Shown here: piece by piece, positions 32,680-43,272 of the stretch
Layout of the letters: each line of letters opens with the position of its first letter
How positions within the stretch are numbered: position 1 is the stretch's first letter
Made by a program: the position numbers and the translations under genes
The notes under the pieces: model-generated
What the model was told of the DNA's origin: nothing
Databases searched by the model: none
What the model saw: the letters and a program-made list of their open reading frames with translations, nothing else
NCBI RefSeq assembly: GCF_029867415.1
Contig: NC_081182.1
Location: 45,462,535-45,526,534 of the forward strand
From: Vicia villosa
Taxonomy: Eukaryota > Streptophyta > Magnoliopsida > Fabales > Fabaceae
Direction: 5' to 3'
DNA: 64,000 nucleotides

Positions 32680-35190
32680 AATCACTACTACAATGTCAAG
32701 CCCTTTGACCTCAAGAACGCTAACGCCACATACCAGCGACTTATAGATGTTGTCTTAGTCCATTGGAAAGGATGGAACCTTGAGGTATATGTATATGACA
32801 TGATTGTTGAAATGGGGGAAGAGAATATCCATGCCAACAACCTGGAGGACATCGTATAGTTAATAAGAAGGTATCATATGCGCCGAAACCCTACCAAGTA
32901 CTCTATCGAGGTTTAAGCGGGGAAATTTCTAGGTTTTATGCTAATAAGGAGAGGTATTGAAGCCAATATAGATAAATGTTTAGTGATCGTCAACATGAGA
33001 TTCCCCATGAACGTGAAGGAAATGCATTTACTTACTAGACGCCTTGCCTACCTATCTTGCGTTTTCTCATGTGTAGGCGAAAAATCCTTCTCTTTCTTCG
33101 CCACCCTCAAGAGAAAGGATAAATTTGAGTGGACCGCTAAGTATGAGGAGGCTTTCACCAAGGTCAAGGATCTCCTCACATCGCCCCGATCCTCACTCGC
33201 CCGAAGGAGGACTCGTCTTTGCTCTTCTACTTCTCGGTTAAGAGCAAGAAATAAGCTCGGTGCTTGCTTAAGATATAGACAAGGCAGAGAGACATGTGTA
33301 TTTCGTAAGCAGTGTGTTCAAAGGCTCTGAGACACGCTATCATAATATTGAGAAACTAGGATTTACTGTTGTTATTACGGAGAGAAAGCCCAGGCCATAC
33401 TTCCAGGGGCACACGATCCTAGTAAAAACCAATTATCTCGTCCGACAAGTTTTAAAAAAACCCATTTCGGAAGGAAGTATAGTATCCTAGGTGGTAGATA
33501 TCTTAGAGTATGAAATCCAATACGTCACGAGGGAAAGTATCAAATCTTAAGCCTTAGCTGACTTCGTAGCTGAACTCAGCTCACCTATAGACGAGGACCC
33601 CCTTTTAGATTAGGCGTATCTATAGACGTTGCCTCAAACATAAAAGGAAATGGTGTAGGAATAGTTATCGATGGACCCAATAATATAGTTACCGAGAAGA
33701 AATTGAAGTTTGAGTTCACCCCCACCAACAATCGGGCAGGATATGAGGCCCTCATCATCGGTATGCTCCTCACCTTGGAAATGAGAGCCACTAGACTGAA
33801 GGCTAAAAATGACTCTTAGTTGGTTGCCAACAAGATCTCGAAGCAATATCAGGCCAAGGAGCTAGAGCTGATAAAATATTTATAGAAGGTTCAAAATCTA
33901 TCCTCGCGTTTCCTTTTTTGAAGTAGAGCATATCCATGCGAGCACAACTTTAGGGCAAACCTCATGTCCAAACTAGCCACCTCGAAGACTACAGGGTTTA
34001 ATAGAACAATCATACACAATACTCTAGCCTCTCTTAGAAACAAGGTGGATGAAGTATACTCTTAAGAACTCATCCCCGCCACTAGTTGGATGTCACCCAT
34101 ACTGCATTATCTATAGTTGGGCGAGCTCCCACCAGATGAGGGAAAAGCGAGAAAAATCATAAAATAGGCTGCCAAGTATATCCTACTCTCGAGGAAACTT
34201 TACCGAATGTCAAAGGCTACCCATATGTTGCGATACTTGGCGAGGATGACACTGCCTTTGCACTTGTAAAAGTTCACAAGGGAACCGGTAGCAGCTACAT
34301 CGACAGAAAAGCCCTCATTCGCAATTTATTAAGAGCAGGATATTATTGTCCCACTTAAATGAAAGACAACACCACTTTTATCAAGAATTGTGATAAATGC
34401 CAGAGACATGGTGACCTTCACCATGCTTGAAAGAGCCTCTTCAGTTGATAATCTCGCATTGACCTTTCTACTAATGGGGCATGGAATCCTAGGCTCGTTC
34501 CCTCTGGCGTCGAGCCAATTAAAATTCCTAATTGTGGGAGTCAATTATTTTACCAAGTAGATAGAAATAAAGATAATGGCCAGGATTACGACAAAAACAG
34601 TGTGAAGTTACTATTGGCAGAAGATAATGTGCTGATACAGACTCCCCGAAGCCATTGTCTCCTACATTGGGACCCGGTTCACTAGCTCAATGGTTACAAA
34701 CTTTTATAAAGACTTGGGTGTGTAAAAAAAATACGTGACTGAAATGATTCATCAAGTTAACGGTCAAGCTGAGTCGGTAAACTAAGTAATTCTTAAAAGA
34801 CTTAAGAAGAAACTTGATGACGCCAAAGGACTATGGACGAAACTACTCCGTGAGATACTATAGTCGTACTATACCGTACCATATTCTGCAAACAAGGAAA
34901 CCCCATTTTCCATAGTCTACGGGGAGGACACAATGCTGCCAGTAGAGATTGAGATGCCCTCGTGCCAATGAGCATTGTTTAACGAGGAAGCAAACGAGAT
35001 AGGTTTAAAATGCACGACATATATAATCTATGAAGTAAGAGATAATGTCCACACTTGAAACTTCACTGCCAAACATAGGGTCGAAAAAAAGGTAGAACTC
35101 CAAAGTAAAGTTGATAGAGATGTAGGAGGGAGACTTGGTATTGTAGGAAGTGTTCCTACCTATGCAACAAAGGAAGTTGCAACCTAATTG
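32680..35190 (+). pseudogene. C-terminal RT, RNase H and integrase of the Tat-like element (broken)
   Basis: Resumes RT at HYYNVKPFDLKNANATYQRLI, continues through LIRRGIEANIDKC and LKRKDKFEWTAKYEEAFTKVK, then RNase H (about 33590-33840: VGIVIDGPNN, NNRAGYEALIIGMLLTLEM). Integrase is recognisable by NCDKCQRHGD (zinc-binding region, about 34390), TRFTSSMVTNFYKDLGV and QVNGQAESVN (about 34670-34790), then PFSIVYGEDTMLPVEIE. Numerous stops interrupt it. The order RT-RNase H-integrase confirms Ty3/gypsy. Confidence 0.8.
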
Positions 35191-35399
35191 GGAAGGATCC
35201 TACCGTAGATATTAGAAACTCCCCCATGAAGCATACTAGTTGCAAGAACTAGAAGGGTCGCTTCTGCCCAGGACATGAAACGCTCTATATCTTCAATATT
35301 ATTACAGTTAAAATTATTTGTGATTTTCAGATAAATACCATGTCAGTATAGTTTTAAAAAATCATTTAAGTATTTTGTTTTCACAAGGGATATTCCCTA

Positions 35400-35593
35400 T
35401 ATAAAAAATTTTTTGTGCTGGATTTCTCGATGAAGGTCTTTGGCGCCCATCGAGGCGATGCTCTATGTTAGACTTCTCGACGAAGGTCCTTGCCACCCCT
35501 CGAGGTGATACCCTATGTTGGATTTCTCGACGAAGGTCCTTTCCTCTCCTTGAGACAATACTCTGTGTTGGACTTCTCGAAGAAGGTTGTTTT
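35400..35593 (+). repeat. Tandem ~60-bp repeats in the Tat 3' region (left part)
   Basis: Units of TTCTCGAYGAAGGTCCTTG..CCCCTCGAGGYGATAC..TGTTGGAC; the array is cut at 35593 by the SIRE-like element and resumes at 44484. Confidence 0.8.
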
Positions 35594-36799
35594 TGTTAGA
35601 ACAAGATTTGTTCTGATCAATTATCTTAGTTTTGATGATAACAATAATATGAATTTTGCTTAAGATAATATGGTACTCTAATCCAATGTAATTTCCTTTT
35701 CAGGAAATATATAAAGAGTATGCATAATTCAGCGCTCAGAAGCTTTGTCTCAAAGGGTTCAGCATGCAACATCAGAACATGGTCTGGCAAGACATCAGAA
35801 GATGGTCGAAGCAGAATCAGAACATGGGTCTATAGAAGCATCAGAAGAACATGAGATCAGAAGCACTGAAGTTCTGATGGTATCACGCTCAGAAGCACTT
35901 CAAGGTCAGAAGATCAGAAGATGCTTTGCACCAAGCTGTTTGACTCTGATGATATTCAAACGTTGTATTCACAAACATCAGATCAGAAGGAAGTACAAGT
36001 GGCAAGCTACGCTGACTGACAAAAGGAACGTTAAAAGCTATTATAGGCTACGTCAGTAGACACAGCGTGAACAAGGCTCGAGGTAGTTGACAAAAGCGTA
36101 TAACATTAAATGCGATGCTGTACGGAACACGCAAAGCATTAAATGCACTCAACGGTCATCTTCTCCAACGCCTATAAATATGAAGTTCTGATGAGAAGCA
36201 AGGTTAACGATTCTGCACAAAACAACTCATATTAACTTGCTGAAACTCTGTTCTACTCAAAGCTCAGAATCTTCATCTTCATCAAAGCTCACTACATTGC
36301 TGTTGTAATATATTAGTGAGATTAAGCTTAAACGTTAAGAGAAATATCACAGTTTGTGATTATAGCTTTTAAGAAGCAATTGTAATACTCTTAGAATTGA
36401 TTACATTAAGTTGTAAGGAACTAGAGTGATCGTGTGGATCAGAATACTCTAGGAAGTCTTAGAGGTTATCTAAGCAGGTTGTAACTAGAGTGATCGTGTG
36501 GATCAGAATACTCTAGGAAGTCTTAGAGGGTATCTAAGCAGTTGTTCCTGGAGTGATCAGTGTGTGATCAGAAGACTCTGGAAGACTTAGTTGCTGACTA
36601 AGTGGAGAACCATTGCAATCCGTGCGATTAGTGGATTAAATCCTCAGTTGAGGTAAATCATCTCTGCGGGGGTGGACTGGAGTAGTTTAGTTAACAACGA
36701 ACCAGGATAAAAATAACTGTGCAATTTATTTTTATCTGTCAAGTTTTTAAAGCTACACTTATTCAAACCCCCCCTTTCTAAGTGTTTTTCTATCCTTCA
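35594..36799 (+). repeat. 5' LTR of the SIRE-like element
   Basis: TGTTAGAACAAG...CTATCCTTCA. It has a TATA-like CTATAAATATGAAG at about 36171 and an internal direct repeat (AACTAGAGTGATCGTGTGG, about 36419 and 36483, period about 64). Differences from the 3' LTR are at 35689 (T/C), 36299 (G/A), 36504 (C/A) and 36616 (C/T). The 104-codon frame at 35745 occurs unchanged in both LTRs only because the LTRs are identical there; I do not treat it as a gene. Confidence 0.95.
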
Positions 36800-36800
36800 A

Positions 36801-36814
36801 TTGGCATCAGAGCG
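36801..36814 (+). other. Primer-binding site (initiator tRNA-Met type)
   Basis: TTGGCATCAGAGC starts one or two bases after the LTR end. It is a one-base variant of the plant copia PBS TGGTATCAGAGC. Confidence 0.8.
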
Positions 36815-36885
36815 CCGGTTCTAAGGTGCAAGCACTTAACCGTGTTTAGAAAAGATTCAGGAAGAGAAAAACGCTTCAGTAAAAG

Positions 36886-38805
36886 ATGGCTGATGAAAGT
36901 GCAAAGTCTACACCTGCATCTACATCTGGCTCTGCTGAGCAACACAACGGTAACAATGGTTATACTAGACCGCCGGTATTTGATGGTGAAAACTTTGAAT
37001 ACTGGAAAGATAAACTGGAAAGTTACTTTCTTGGTCTAGATGGTGATCTATGGGATCTTCTGATGGATGGTTACAAACATCCAGTAAATGCCAGTGGCGT
37101 AAAGCTGACAAGGCAAGAAATGAACGATGATCAGAAGAAGCTTTTCAGGAATCATCATAAATGCAGAACTGTTTTGCTGAATGCTATCTCTCATGCTGAG
37201 TATGAGAAGATATCTAACAGGGAAACGGCCTATGACATATATGAGTCCTTGAAAATGACTCATGAAGGAAATGCTCAAGTCAAGGAGACTAAAGCTCTCG
37301 CTTTAATCCAGAAGTATGAAGCCTTCAAGATGGAGGATGATGAAGACATTGAAAAGATGTTTTCAAGATTTCAAACTCTTACTGCTGGATTGAGAGTTCT
37401 TGACAAGGGATACACCAAGGCTGATCACGTAAAGAAGATTATCAGAAGCTTACCCAGAAGATGGGGTCCTATGGTGACTGCATTCAAGATTGCAAAGAAT
37501 CTGAATGAAGTTTCTCTGGAAGAGCTTATCAGTGCCTTGAGGAATCATGAAATAGAGCTGGACGCAAATGATCCTCAAAAGAAAGGTAAGTCTATTGCAT
37601 TAAAATCCAATATCAAGAAATGCACTAACGCTTTTCAGGCTAGAGAAGAAGATCCTGAAGAATCAGAATCTGAAGAAGAAGATGAACTGTCCTTGATCTC
37701 CAGAAGGCTGAATCAACTCTGGAAGAACAAGCAAAGGAAGTTCAGAGGCGTCAGAAGTTCAAAGAAATTTGAACGTGGAGAATCTTCTGATGACAGAAGA
37801 TTTGACAAGAAGAAGGTCATGTGCTATGAATGCAATGAGCCTGGACACTTCAAGAATGAATGTCCAAAACTTCAGAAGGAAAATCCCAAGAAGAAGTTTC
37901 ATAAGAAGAAAGGTCTTATGGCAACCTGGGATGAGTCAGAAGATGATTCAGACTCTGAAGATGAGCAGGCTAACTGTGCGCTGATGGCGACAGAAGATGA
38001 CGGATCAGAATCTACATCAGAATCAGATTCTGAAGAGGTATTTTCTGAACTTACTAGAGATGAGTTAGTTTCCGGTCTAACTGAACTTCTGGAACTCAAG
38101 TCTCAGATCAGTCTCAAATACAAAAAGCTGAAAAAGCTATTTGAATTTGAAACAAAGAAGCTTGAGTTGGAGAATTCTGAATTAAAAGAAAAACTTTTAA
38201 AATTATCCAATAATGTTGGATCTCCTTCTGATTCAGAAAAATCCACTCCTAGTCTAAACCATATTCTGAAAGAATATGATTTAAGTTTCAGGAAGTTCTT
38301 ATCTAGAAGTATTGGCAGAAGTCAGCTAGCTTCTATGATATATGCTGTGTCTGGAAACAAAAGAGTCGGCATTGGTTTTGAGGGTGAAACCCCATACAAA
38401 CTTGAACCTGTTGATGAAATGAAATTCACATACAAACCATTGTATGATCAGTTCAAGTATGGCCACTCCCATGATATTAGGCACACTTCACATGCTCAAA
38501 GTTTTCACATAACACACACCAAAAAGCATGTGACACAACCTAGGAAATATCATGAAACTCACATTAAAAATTATCATGCTGTTCCTCCTTCTGCTTACAA
38601 TGTTAAACCCAAGTTCAATCAGAACTTGAGAAAATCTAACAAGAAAGGACCCAAGAAGATGTGGGTACCAAAGAAAAAGACTATTTCTTTTGCAGATTCT
38701 CTTGGCGACATTGAAGATAAAAGTCAACATGTCATGTCACCTGGACTCAAGTTGGTCTCAACACTTGAAGGGAAAAAGGACTGTCTTCCAAGTTCTGGTA
38801 CTTAA
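36886..38805 (+). CDS. gag: Copia (SIRE-type) Gag, intact ORF
   Basis: ATG at 36886, 639 aa. Residues about 30-260 form the UBN2/DUF4219-type capsid region (VFDGENFEYWKDKLESYF, DLWDLLMDGY, AYDIYESLKMTHEGN, HVKKIIRSLPRRWGPMV). A basic stretch is followed by one CCHC knuckle starting at residue 313 (CYECNEPGHFKNEC). Next come acidic Ser/Glu/Asp tracts, a coiled-coil-like segment (about 385-435) and a C-terminal region ending in KKMWVPKKK. In autonomous relatives the frame runs on into protease (a YLDSGCSRHMTG-like site). Here it ends at TAA 38803-38805 where that motif is scrambled, so Gag is made as a free protein. It should package RNA, including that of related elements. No internal damage is visible. 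Confidence 0.93.
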   Translation: MADESAKSTPASTSGSAEQHNGNNGYTRPPVFDGENFEYWKDKLESYFLGLDGDLWDLLMDGYKHPVNASGVKLTRQEMNDDQKKLFRNHHKCRTVLLNAISHAEYEKISNRETAYDIYESLKMTHEGNAQVKETKALALIQKYEAFKMEDDEDIEKMFSRFQTLTAGLRVLDKGYTKADHVKKIIRSLPRRWGPMVTAFKIAKNLNEVSLEELISALRNHEIELDANDPQKKGKSIALKSNIKKCTNAFQAREEDPEESESEEEDELSLISRRLNQLWKNKQRKFRGVRSSKKFERGESSDDRRFDKKKVMCYECNEPGHFKNECPKLQKENPKKKFHKKKGLMATWDESEDDSDSEDEQANCALMATEDDGSESTSESDSEEVFSELTRDELVSGLTELLELKSQISLKYKKLKKLFEFETKKLELENSELKEKLLKLSNNVGSPSDSEKSTPSLNHILKEYDLSFRKFLSRSIGRSQLASMIYAVSGNKRVGIGFEGETPYKLEPVDEMKFTYKPLYDQFKYGHSHDIRHTSHAQSFHITHTKKHVTQPRKYHETHIKNYHAVPPSAYNVKPKFNQNLRKSNKKGPKKMWVPKKKTISFADSLGDIEDKSQHVMSPGLKLVSTLEGKKDCLPSSGT

Positions 38806-39240
38806 ATATGTTGAAGAAACTATGTTCGTAAGAGATCAGAAAAGAAAGTTTATTAGTCTGGGAACCATCTATTTTGCTTGTTTCTAAAGCAATGATGTTT
38901 CGTTCTTGATTATTCTGAAGGCTCTAAATGCTACAGAATATACAATATTGAAACATTGATTGTGGACGAATCAATAAATATCTGGTTTAATGATAAACTT
39001 GTTTCTGATGAAACAAAGCAGCTTAAGAATTTCTGCAGATACAGTTTTGTCTTATCAGAAGCTGTGTATAAAGAAGTGAATCTCCAGAAGCTGTGTATAT
39101 CAGAAGTAATGGATCAGAAGATCATTCAGATTTATATCAGCACACTTCAGAAGGAGTGTCTCCAGAAGAGAAACTTGATCAATTCAGAAGCAGTGATCGG
39201 AATCAGAAGGCGTAAAGCCTATTGAATATTTCACACCTGT
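38806..39240 (+). pseudogene. Vestiges of pol: protease start joined to integrase C-terminus
   Basis: Immediately after gag the other frames read RDQKRKFISLG, the segment that follows the protease active site in SIRE elements. From about 38900 they read EGSKCYRIYNIETLIVDESIN, which resembles the integrase C-terminal KAYRVYNKRTxxVEESxH. Everything between (protease body, integrase zinc and catalytic core) and everything after (RT, RNase H) is missing. This is at most 0.3 kb of an expected 3.5-4 kb pol. Confidence 0.6.
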
Positions 39241-39369
39241 CATCCACTATCTGATGATGAACACGTGTCTCTACGGTCAGTACGAAGCGTGCAGTTGAAA
39301 AGACGCCGACCTAGGTAACTGTGTTAAATCATTTCATTTACCATGCTATCTCTCCTAATGTCATTTCTC

Positions 39370-39532
39370 ATTTAATGCAAAATGATTTAAATTATTTTCA
39401 AATCTTTTAAATAGCCCGCTTCAACTTCATTCTTTTCTCCTTCTCTCTATTTTGGTTGTACATTTTTTTTTCGCTGCATCTGTTTTTCTTTCTCAAACCC
39501 TAGTCTTTGTTCTAATCTTCGACATAATCATC
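39370..39532 (+). promoter_or_regulatory. Candidate internal promoter and leader for the env-like ORF
   Basis: A TATA-like TTTAAATAGCCC at about 39407 is followed by a pyrimidine-rich stretch (TTCTTTTCTCCTTCTCTCT) and then by the ATG at 39533. This resembles a plant core promoter with Y patch. It could allow expression of the env-like gene without splicing from the LTR. Inference only. Confidence 0.35.
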
Positions 39533-41992
39533 ATGAACTCTTCCTCTTGTTCATCTTCCTCAAAAGAAAGACTTACTTCTTCACAAATCCTTCTACGAAA
39601 TTATGAATATGCTCCTTTGAAAACTTGCTTGATACCCACGAAGGACTTGGAGGTTTTATGTGAAACTGCTGTGGACTTAAACAATCTTAAAGCGAATGGC
39701 TTTAAGTGTGATGCAAGAATCCTTGAGCAAGGATGGTCCAAGTACCTTAATAGATTGGTTGGTCCAATCTATCCTGATCTTGTGAAGGATTTTTGGGTAC
39801 ATGCAACGGTTACCCCAACGGCCATCATTTCTTTCGTGCTAGGGCATGAAGTGGTTATCTCTGAAAAACTGATCAGAAAGCTATACAATCTGAATGATGA
39901 AGAAGGTTGGTCTGGTTTTCGACATGCATCTGTTGATTGGTCGATAGTTGAAAAACAAATCTCTCAGACTTCTGGGATTGACTCGAATAACACAGGCACT
40001 TTGAGGCCATTTTATAGAGTATGGGCTGAAATTATTCTAGGTTCTCTTCACCACAGAAAAAGGATGCTCTCCTCTTCTTACATCAGTCCAGATCACAAGC
40101 ACACTCTTTTCTGCATTGGCAAAAAGACTGAGATCAACATTTCTCACATTCTGTTTGAGAATCTAAAAACTTCAATCCTTGAGTCAAGAGAAGAGGAAAG
40201 GGCGAAGTACCCTCATCTTTCAAGAATGACTATTCCGTTTGGAAGAATGATTTCAGACATTCTTACTGAAAGCAAAGTGCTGGACTCCATTAGAAAACTC
40301 AATGCATCCCATTTGCTTGGAGTAGTTCAAGGTCCCATTTTTAATGGTGTGGATTTGTTCAGATTAGAACTCATTCAAAATGTACCTTCTGTGTGCCCAA
40401 GCTTTCCTGACATTCTCTCTAGAAGAGTTGCTGTTGAAGGTTTTGCCTCCTTGTTTCAAGAAGAACTGCATCAGGTTGTCAAGTCTTACTTGGAAGATTG
40501 TGTTAGGAAGCAATCAGATATTGATCCTGCTTGGATCCGTGGCAGAGTACTTCCGTCCAAGGCTGATCTTCTGAAGAAGGATCAGAAGAAACTAAAGGCT
40601 AGGCTAAAAAGAAAAGCCCAAGAAGATGAGGCTGAGAAAGCCAAGAAGTTGAGGGTCACCTATGATCCTGACAAGGTGGACTCTGAAGAACGAAGAGATA
40701 AAAGGATTAGAGATTCCTTTCGCAGAACTAGATCTTCTTCTTCTGTGCAAATCTCCAGGCAGGTTTTTACTCCACCTCCCTCTGTCCCTAAACCATCCTT
40801 CCAATCACCTCCATCTGAACCAAAAATAAACTTCACCTTACCAAATCTTTCTCCATCAACCTCCTCCTCTCCCATTCTAAATCCCACTCCTTTAAGTATT
40901 CTTCCCCCAACTCCTTCTGATAAATCTTTCTCACCAACTCCCTTTACAAATACTCCATCCTCGTCTCAATCTATCATTTCTGATATTCCATCCTCATCAA
41001 TCATTCTCTCAGATATCCCTTCTTCCTCATCCACCGTACCTCCACCTTCTATATCCCATCCCTTACATACCAGAAAATCCAAACCTTACTGTCTTCTCTA
41101 CCCTGACTACAAATTCACCTTTAATCCGCCTGAACCTGAACCCTATACCTACCTGGAACTTTTCAGACATGAGGTGATTAGCAGTCTAAACCTTCTGAAG
41201 GATGCATTTCTAAATGGTCTGGATGATGTTTCTACAAGAAATCTCTGGAGAAGATTTCGCAAGGATTTTCAAGTAGAAGCAATGGGAGTACAGAAAAGAC
41301 TAGTGGCTGCTGCCCCTGGTTACCCTGGTTACCTTCTGGAGGAAGATAATGGTATATACTACCATCCTCTCAGAAATTGTGTTGCTGCTGAGGAGAAGCC
41401 CTTTGTGGATGAATTGGAAGTAGCAAGACTGGCTGCTGAAATGGAAGCAAATCCATGCAGGGATATCGTTATCTTTATTCCTGATTATCCTGTTCTGCTC
41501 GGAGACTTCAAGACTCTCTTTGACTATCTGAGGGAAAAACCTTCTGAGAAAGACCCAAGCTTGGTCATTCCAGAAGTTGTTAACCCACCAGAAGTTGAAG
41601 GTCCTTCTGCTCCCAGGAATCTAGCTGCCATTCTTCAAGCACTTGAGAATGGAGATTCGGAAATTCCTGCTGCAGAATATGGAGATGCTTCCATGCTAGA
41701 AGCAGATGCTGAAGATCATGTTGTTGAATCAGATCCTGTTGAGGAAATTCCTGCAAATGATCTATCCATGGAAGCTACAGATCAAGTTGCTATTCCTGTG
41801 GTTGAAAGCGGTGAAGCTTCTTCTGATGAATCTTCTCGTCTTGCAAGGACTCTGGAAGAAATTCAGAAGAGACAGGATGAGCAAAGCTCACTCAATGCTG
41901 AGTATAGAGCTTTCATGGTGAGGCAAGATGGACACAACAATGAGGTTCAAGAGATGCTGGCCAAGATCTTGTCAAGGCTAGGGCCATCTTAG
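39533..41992 (+). CDS. Env-like ORF of the SIRE-type element, intact (819 aa)
   Basis: First ATG at 39533 gives MNSSSCSSSSKERL. Residues about 25-330 form a globular part (NLKANGFKCDARIL, WVHATVTPTAIISFVLGHEVV, FYRVWAEIILGSLHHRKRM) like the putative plant transposon/retroelement accessory domain found after pol in SIRE-type elements. Residues about 340-400 are strongly charged (KKDQKKLKARLKRKAQ), 410-525 are Pro/Ser-rich, and the C-terminus has a coiled-coil-like LEEIQKRQDEQ. No obvious signal peptide or membrane anchor follows this ATG. However, the frame is open upstream to 39386 and encodes a hydrophobic stretch (FAASVFLSQTLVFVLIFDII) that no ATG would include. Function is unproven in all such elements; 'env-like' is positional. 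Confidence 0.8.
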   Translation: MNSSSCSSSSKERLTSSQILLRNYEYAPLKTCLIPTKDLEVLCETAVDLNNLKANGFKCDARILEQGWSKYLNRLVGPIYPDLVKDFWVHATVTPTAIISFVLGHEVVISEKLIRKLYNLNDEEGWSGFRHASVDWSIVEKQISQTSGIDSNNTGTLRPFYRVWAEIILGSLHHRKRMLSSSYISPDHKHTLFCIGKKTEINISHILFENLKTSILESREEERAKYPHLSRMTIPFGRMISDILTESKVLDSIRKLNASHLLGVVQGPIFNGVDLFRLELIQNVPSVCPSFPDILSRRVAVEGFASLFQEELHQVVKSYLEDCVRKQSDIDPAWIRGRVLPSKADLLKKDQKKLKARLKRKAQEDEAEKAKKLRVTYDPDKVDSEERRDKRIRDSFRRTRSSSSVQISRQVFTPPPSVPKPSFQSPPSEPKINFTLPNLSPSTSSSPILNPTPLSILPPTPSDKSFSPTPFTNTPSSSQSIISDIPSSSIILSDIPSSSSTVPPPSISHPLHTRKSKPYCLLYPDYKFTFNPPEPEPYTYLELFRHEVISSLNLLKDAFLNGLDDVSTRNLWRRFRKDFQVEAMGVQKRLVAAAPGYPGYLLEEDNGIYYHPLRNCVAAEEKPFVDELEVARLAAEMEANPCRDIVIFIPDYPVLLGDFKTLFDYLREKPSEKDPSLVIPEVVNPPEVEGPSAPRNLAAILQALENGDSEIPAAEYGDASMLEADAEDHVVESDPVEEIPANDLSMEATDQVAIPVVESGEASSDESSRLARTLEEIQKRQDEQSSLNAEYRAFMVRQDGHNNEVQEMLAKILSRLGPS

Positions 41993-42689
41993 ATTGAGTC
42001 TGTGTTGTTTCTTTCTTTTCGTTGCATCTGTCTTTGTGCATCTGATCTTACTTGTCTTCATGTACTTCTGTACCTGCTGTTTGAACTTCAATGAAATCAT
42101 CTTCTTCCTCCGTGTGTTTCATTTTGTTTGTCTCTGAATCTTTTCTGTTTTTTGATGATATGACAAAAAGGGGGAGAAATATGTGATAAATGATTTGATT
42201 AATCTATCAGTTGCTGGGTAAAGCTCCCACACACTTACTAACAAGAACTGCAAGTTCTATATGGTTTAAGTGTTTTGCAGGTATAAAGAAGTGAAGAGAC
42301 TCTTCAAAGCAAACACAAGAAGCAAAACCATAAGAAGTGTTATTCTGTAAAAAGAATAAACTCATGGAAACTGAAGCAAGCTGAGTGCTGTCAAGCTTCA
42401 GAAATCAGAAGCAAGAAAGAAGAATGAATCAGAAGCACTGATAATAGAATTTGATCCACATTTGTCTATCTGCTCTGACAAAATTCTATTTGCTCTGATA
42501 CATTATTTTAGCCTATATGGCTCTGATACATATCATGTGTTCTAATATACATTTTATGTTCTGACTCATTCATGCTGACTTTTGTCGTTTAGTTTTTGTT
42601 CTGTAACATTTCAGGATGTAGAGATGCTCTGATGATGCTCTGGTACATTCAACAATGTTCTGATACAAATCTAGCATGAAGTGATGTTG
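41993..42689 (+). other. 3' region of the SIRE-like element with a second purine tract
   Basis: Non-coding. ACAAAAAGGGGGAGAAAT at about 42162-42180 copies the polypurine tract found next to the 3' LTR. It follows TGATGATATG, the context in which pol ends in related elements. Confidence 0.5.
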
Positions 42690-43030
42690 GTAGAAATTCA
42701 AAGCTCTGAAGCTATCCGAGGGAAGCAGAAATCAGAAGCTGTGAATGTTCTAAAGATCCAGAAAACTCAAGTTCTGAAGCTGTCCTAAATGGAAGCAGAA
42801 ATCAGAAGCTGTGAATGTTCTGAAAATCAAAGAAATTCAAGTTCTGAAGCTGTCCTAAATGGAAGCAGAAATCAGAAGCTGTGAATGTTCTGAAGATCAA
42901 AGAAATTCAAGTTCTGAAGCTATCCTAGATGGAAGCAGGAATCAGAAGCTGTGAGTGTTCTAGGGATCTGAAGAAATTCAAGTTCTGAAGCTGTCCAATG
43001 GAAGCAGAAGTCAGAAGCTATGAATTCTCT
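42690..43030 (+). repeat. Five ~70-bp tandem repeats in the SIRE-like 3' region
   Basis: GGAAGCAGAAATCAGAAGCT recurs at about 42721, 42791, 42861, 42931 and 43000, separated by GTGAATGTTCT and AAATTCAAGTTCTGAAGCT. It is non-coding. The same CAGAAG style pervades the LTRs. Confidence 0.85.
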
Positions 43031-43257
43031 GAAGACAGAAGCTTATGTGATCGTCTCTACCGAAATAATCAGGGAAGTCTTTTATTAAAGTTCTTCGAGT
43101 ATTTATTTCAGGGGGAGATTATTTATCTCAGGGAGAGATTGTTAATCTCAGGGGGAGACATATTCATATGCTTATGCTATAGCTGTGTAATTTGTCTTTT
43201 GCCGTCTGCTCTTTCTGATCGCAAATTCATATCATTTATATATGTTTTTGTCATCAT

Positions 43258-43272
43258 CAAAAAGGGGGAGAT
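43258..43272 (+). other. Polypurine tract of the SIRE-like element
   Basis: AAAAAGGGGGAGAT directly abuts the 3' LTR start TGTTAG. Three shorter GGGGGAGA/GGGAGAGA tracts lie at 43100-43160. Confidence 0.85.

Noticed and set aside
35745..36059. 104-codon frame, repeated identically at 43424-43738, as a possible conserved small gene
   Set aside because: Both copies lie in the two LTRs of one young element; identity follows from recent reverse transcription and the peptide has no recognisable domain.
40604..40887. Two - strand frames
   Set aside because: They are shadows of the Pro/Ser-rich part of the env-like ORF.
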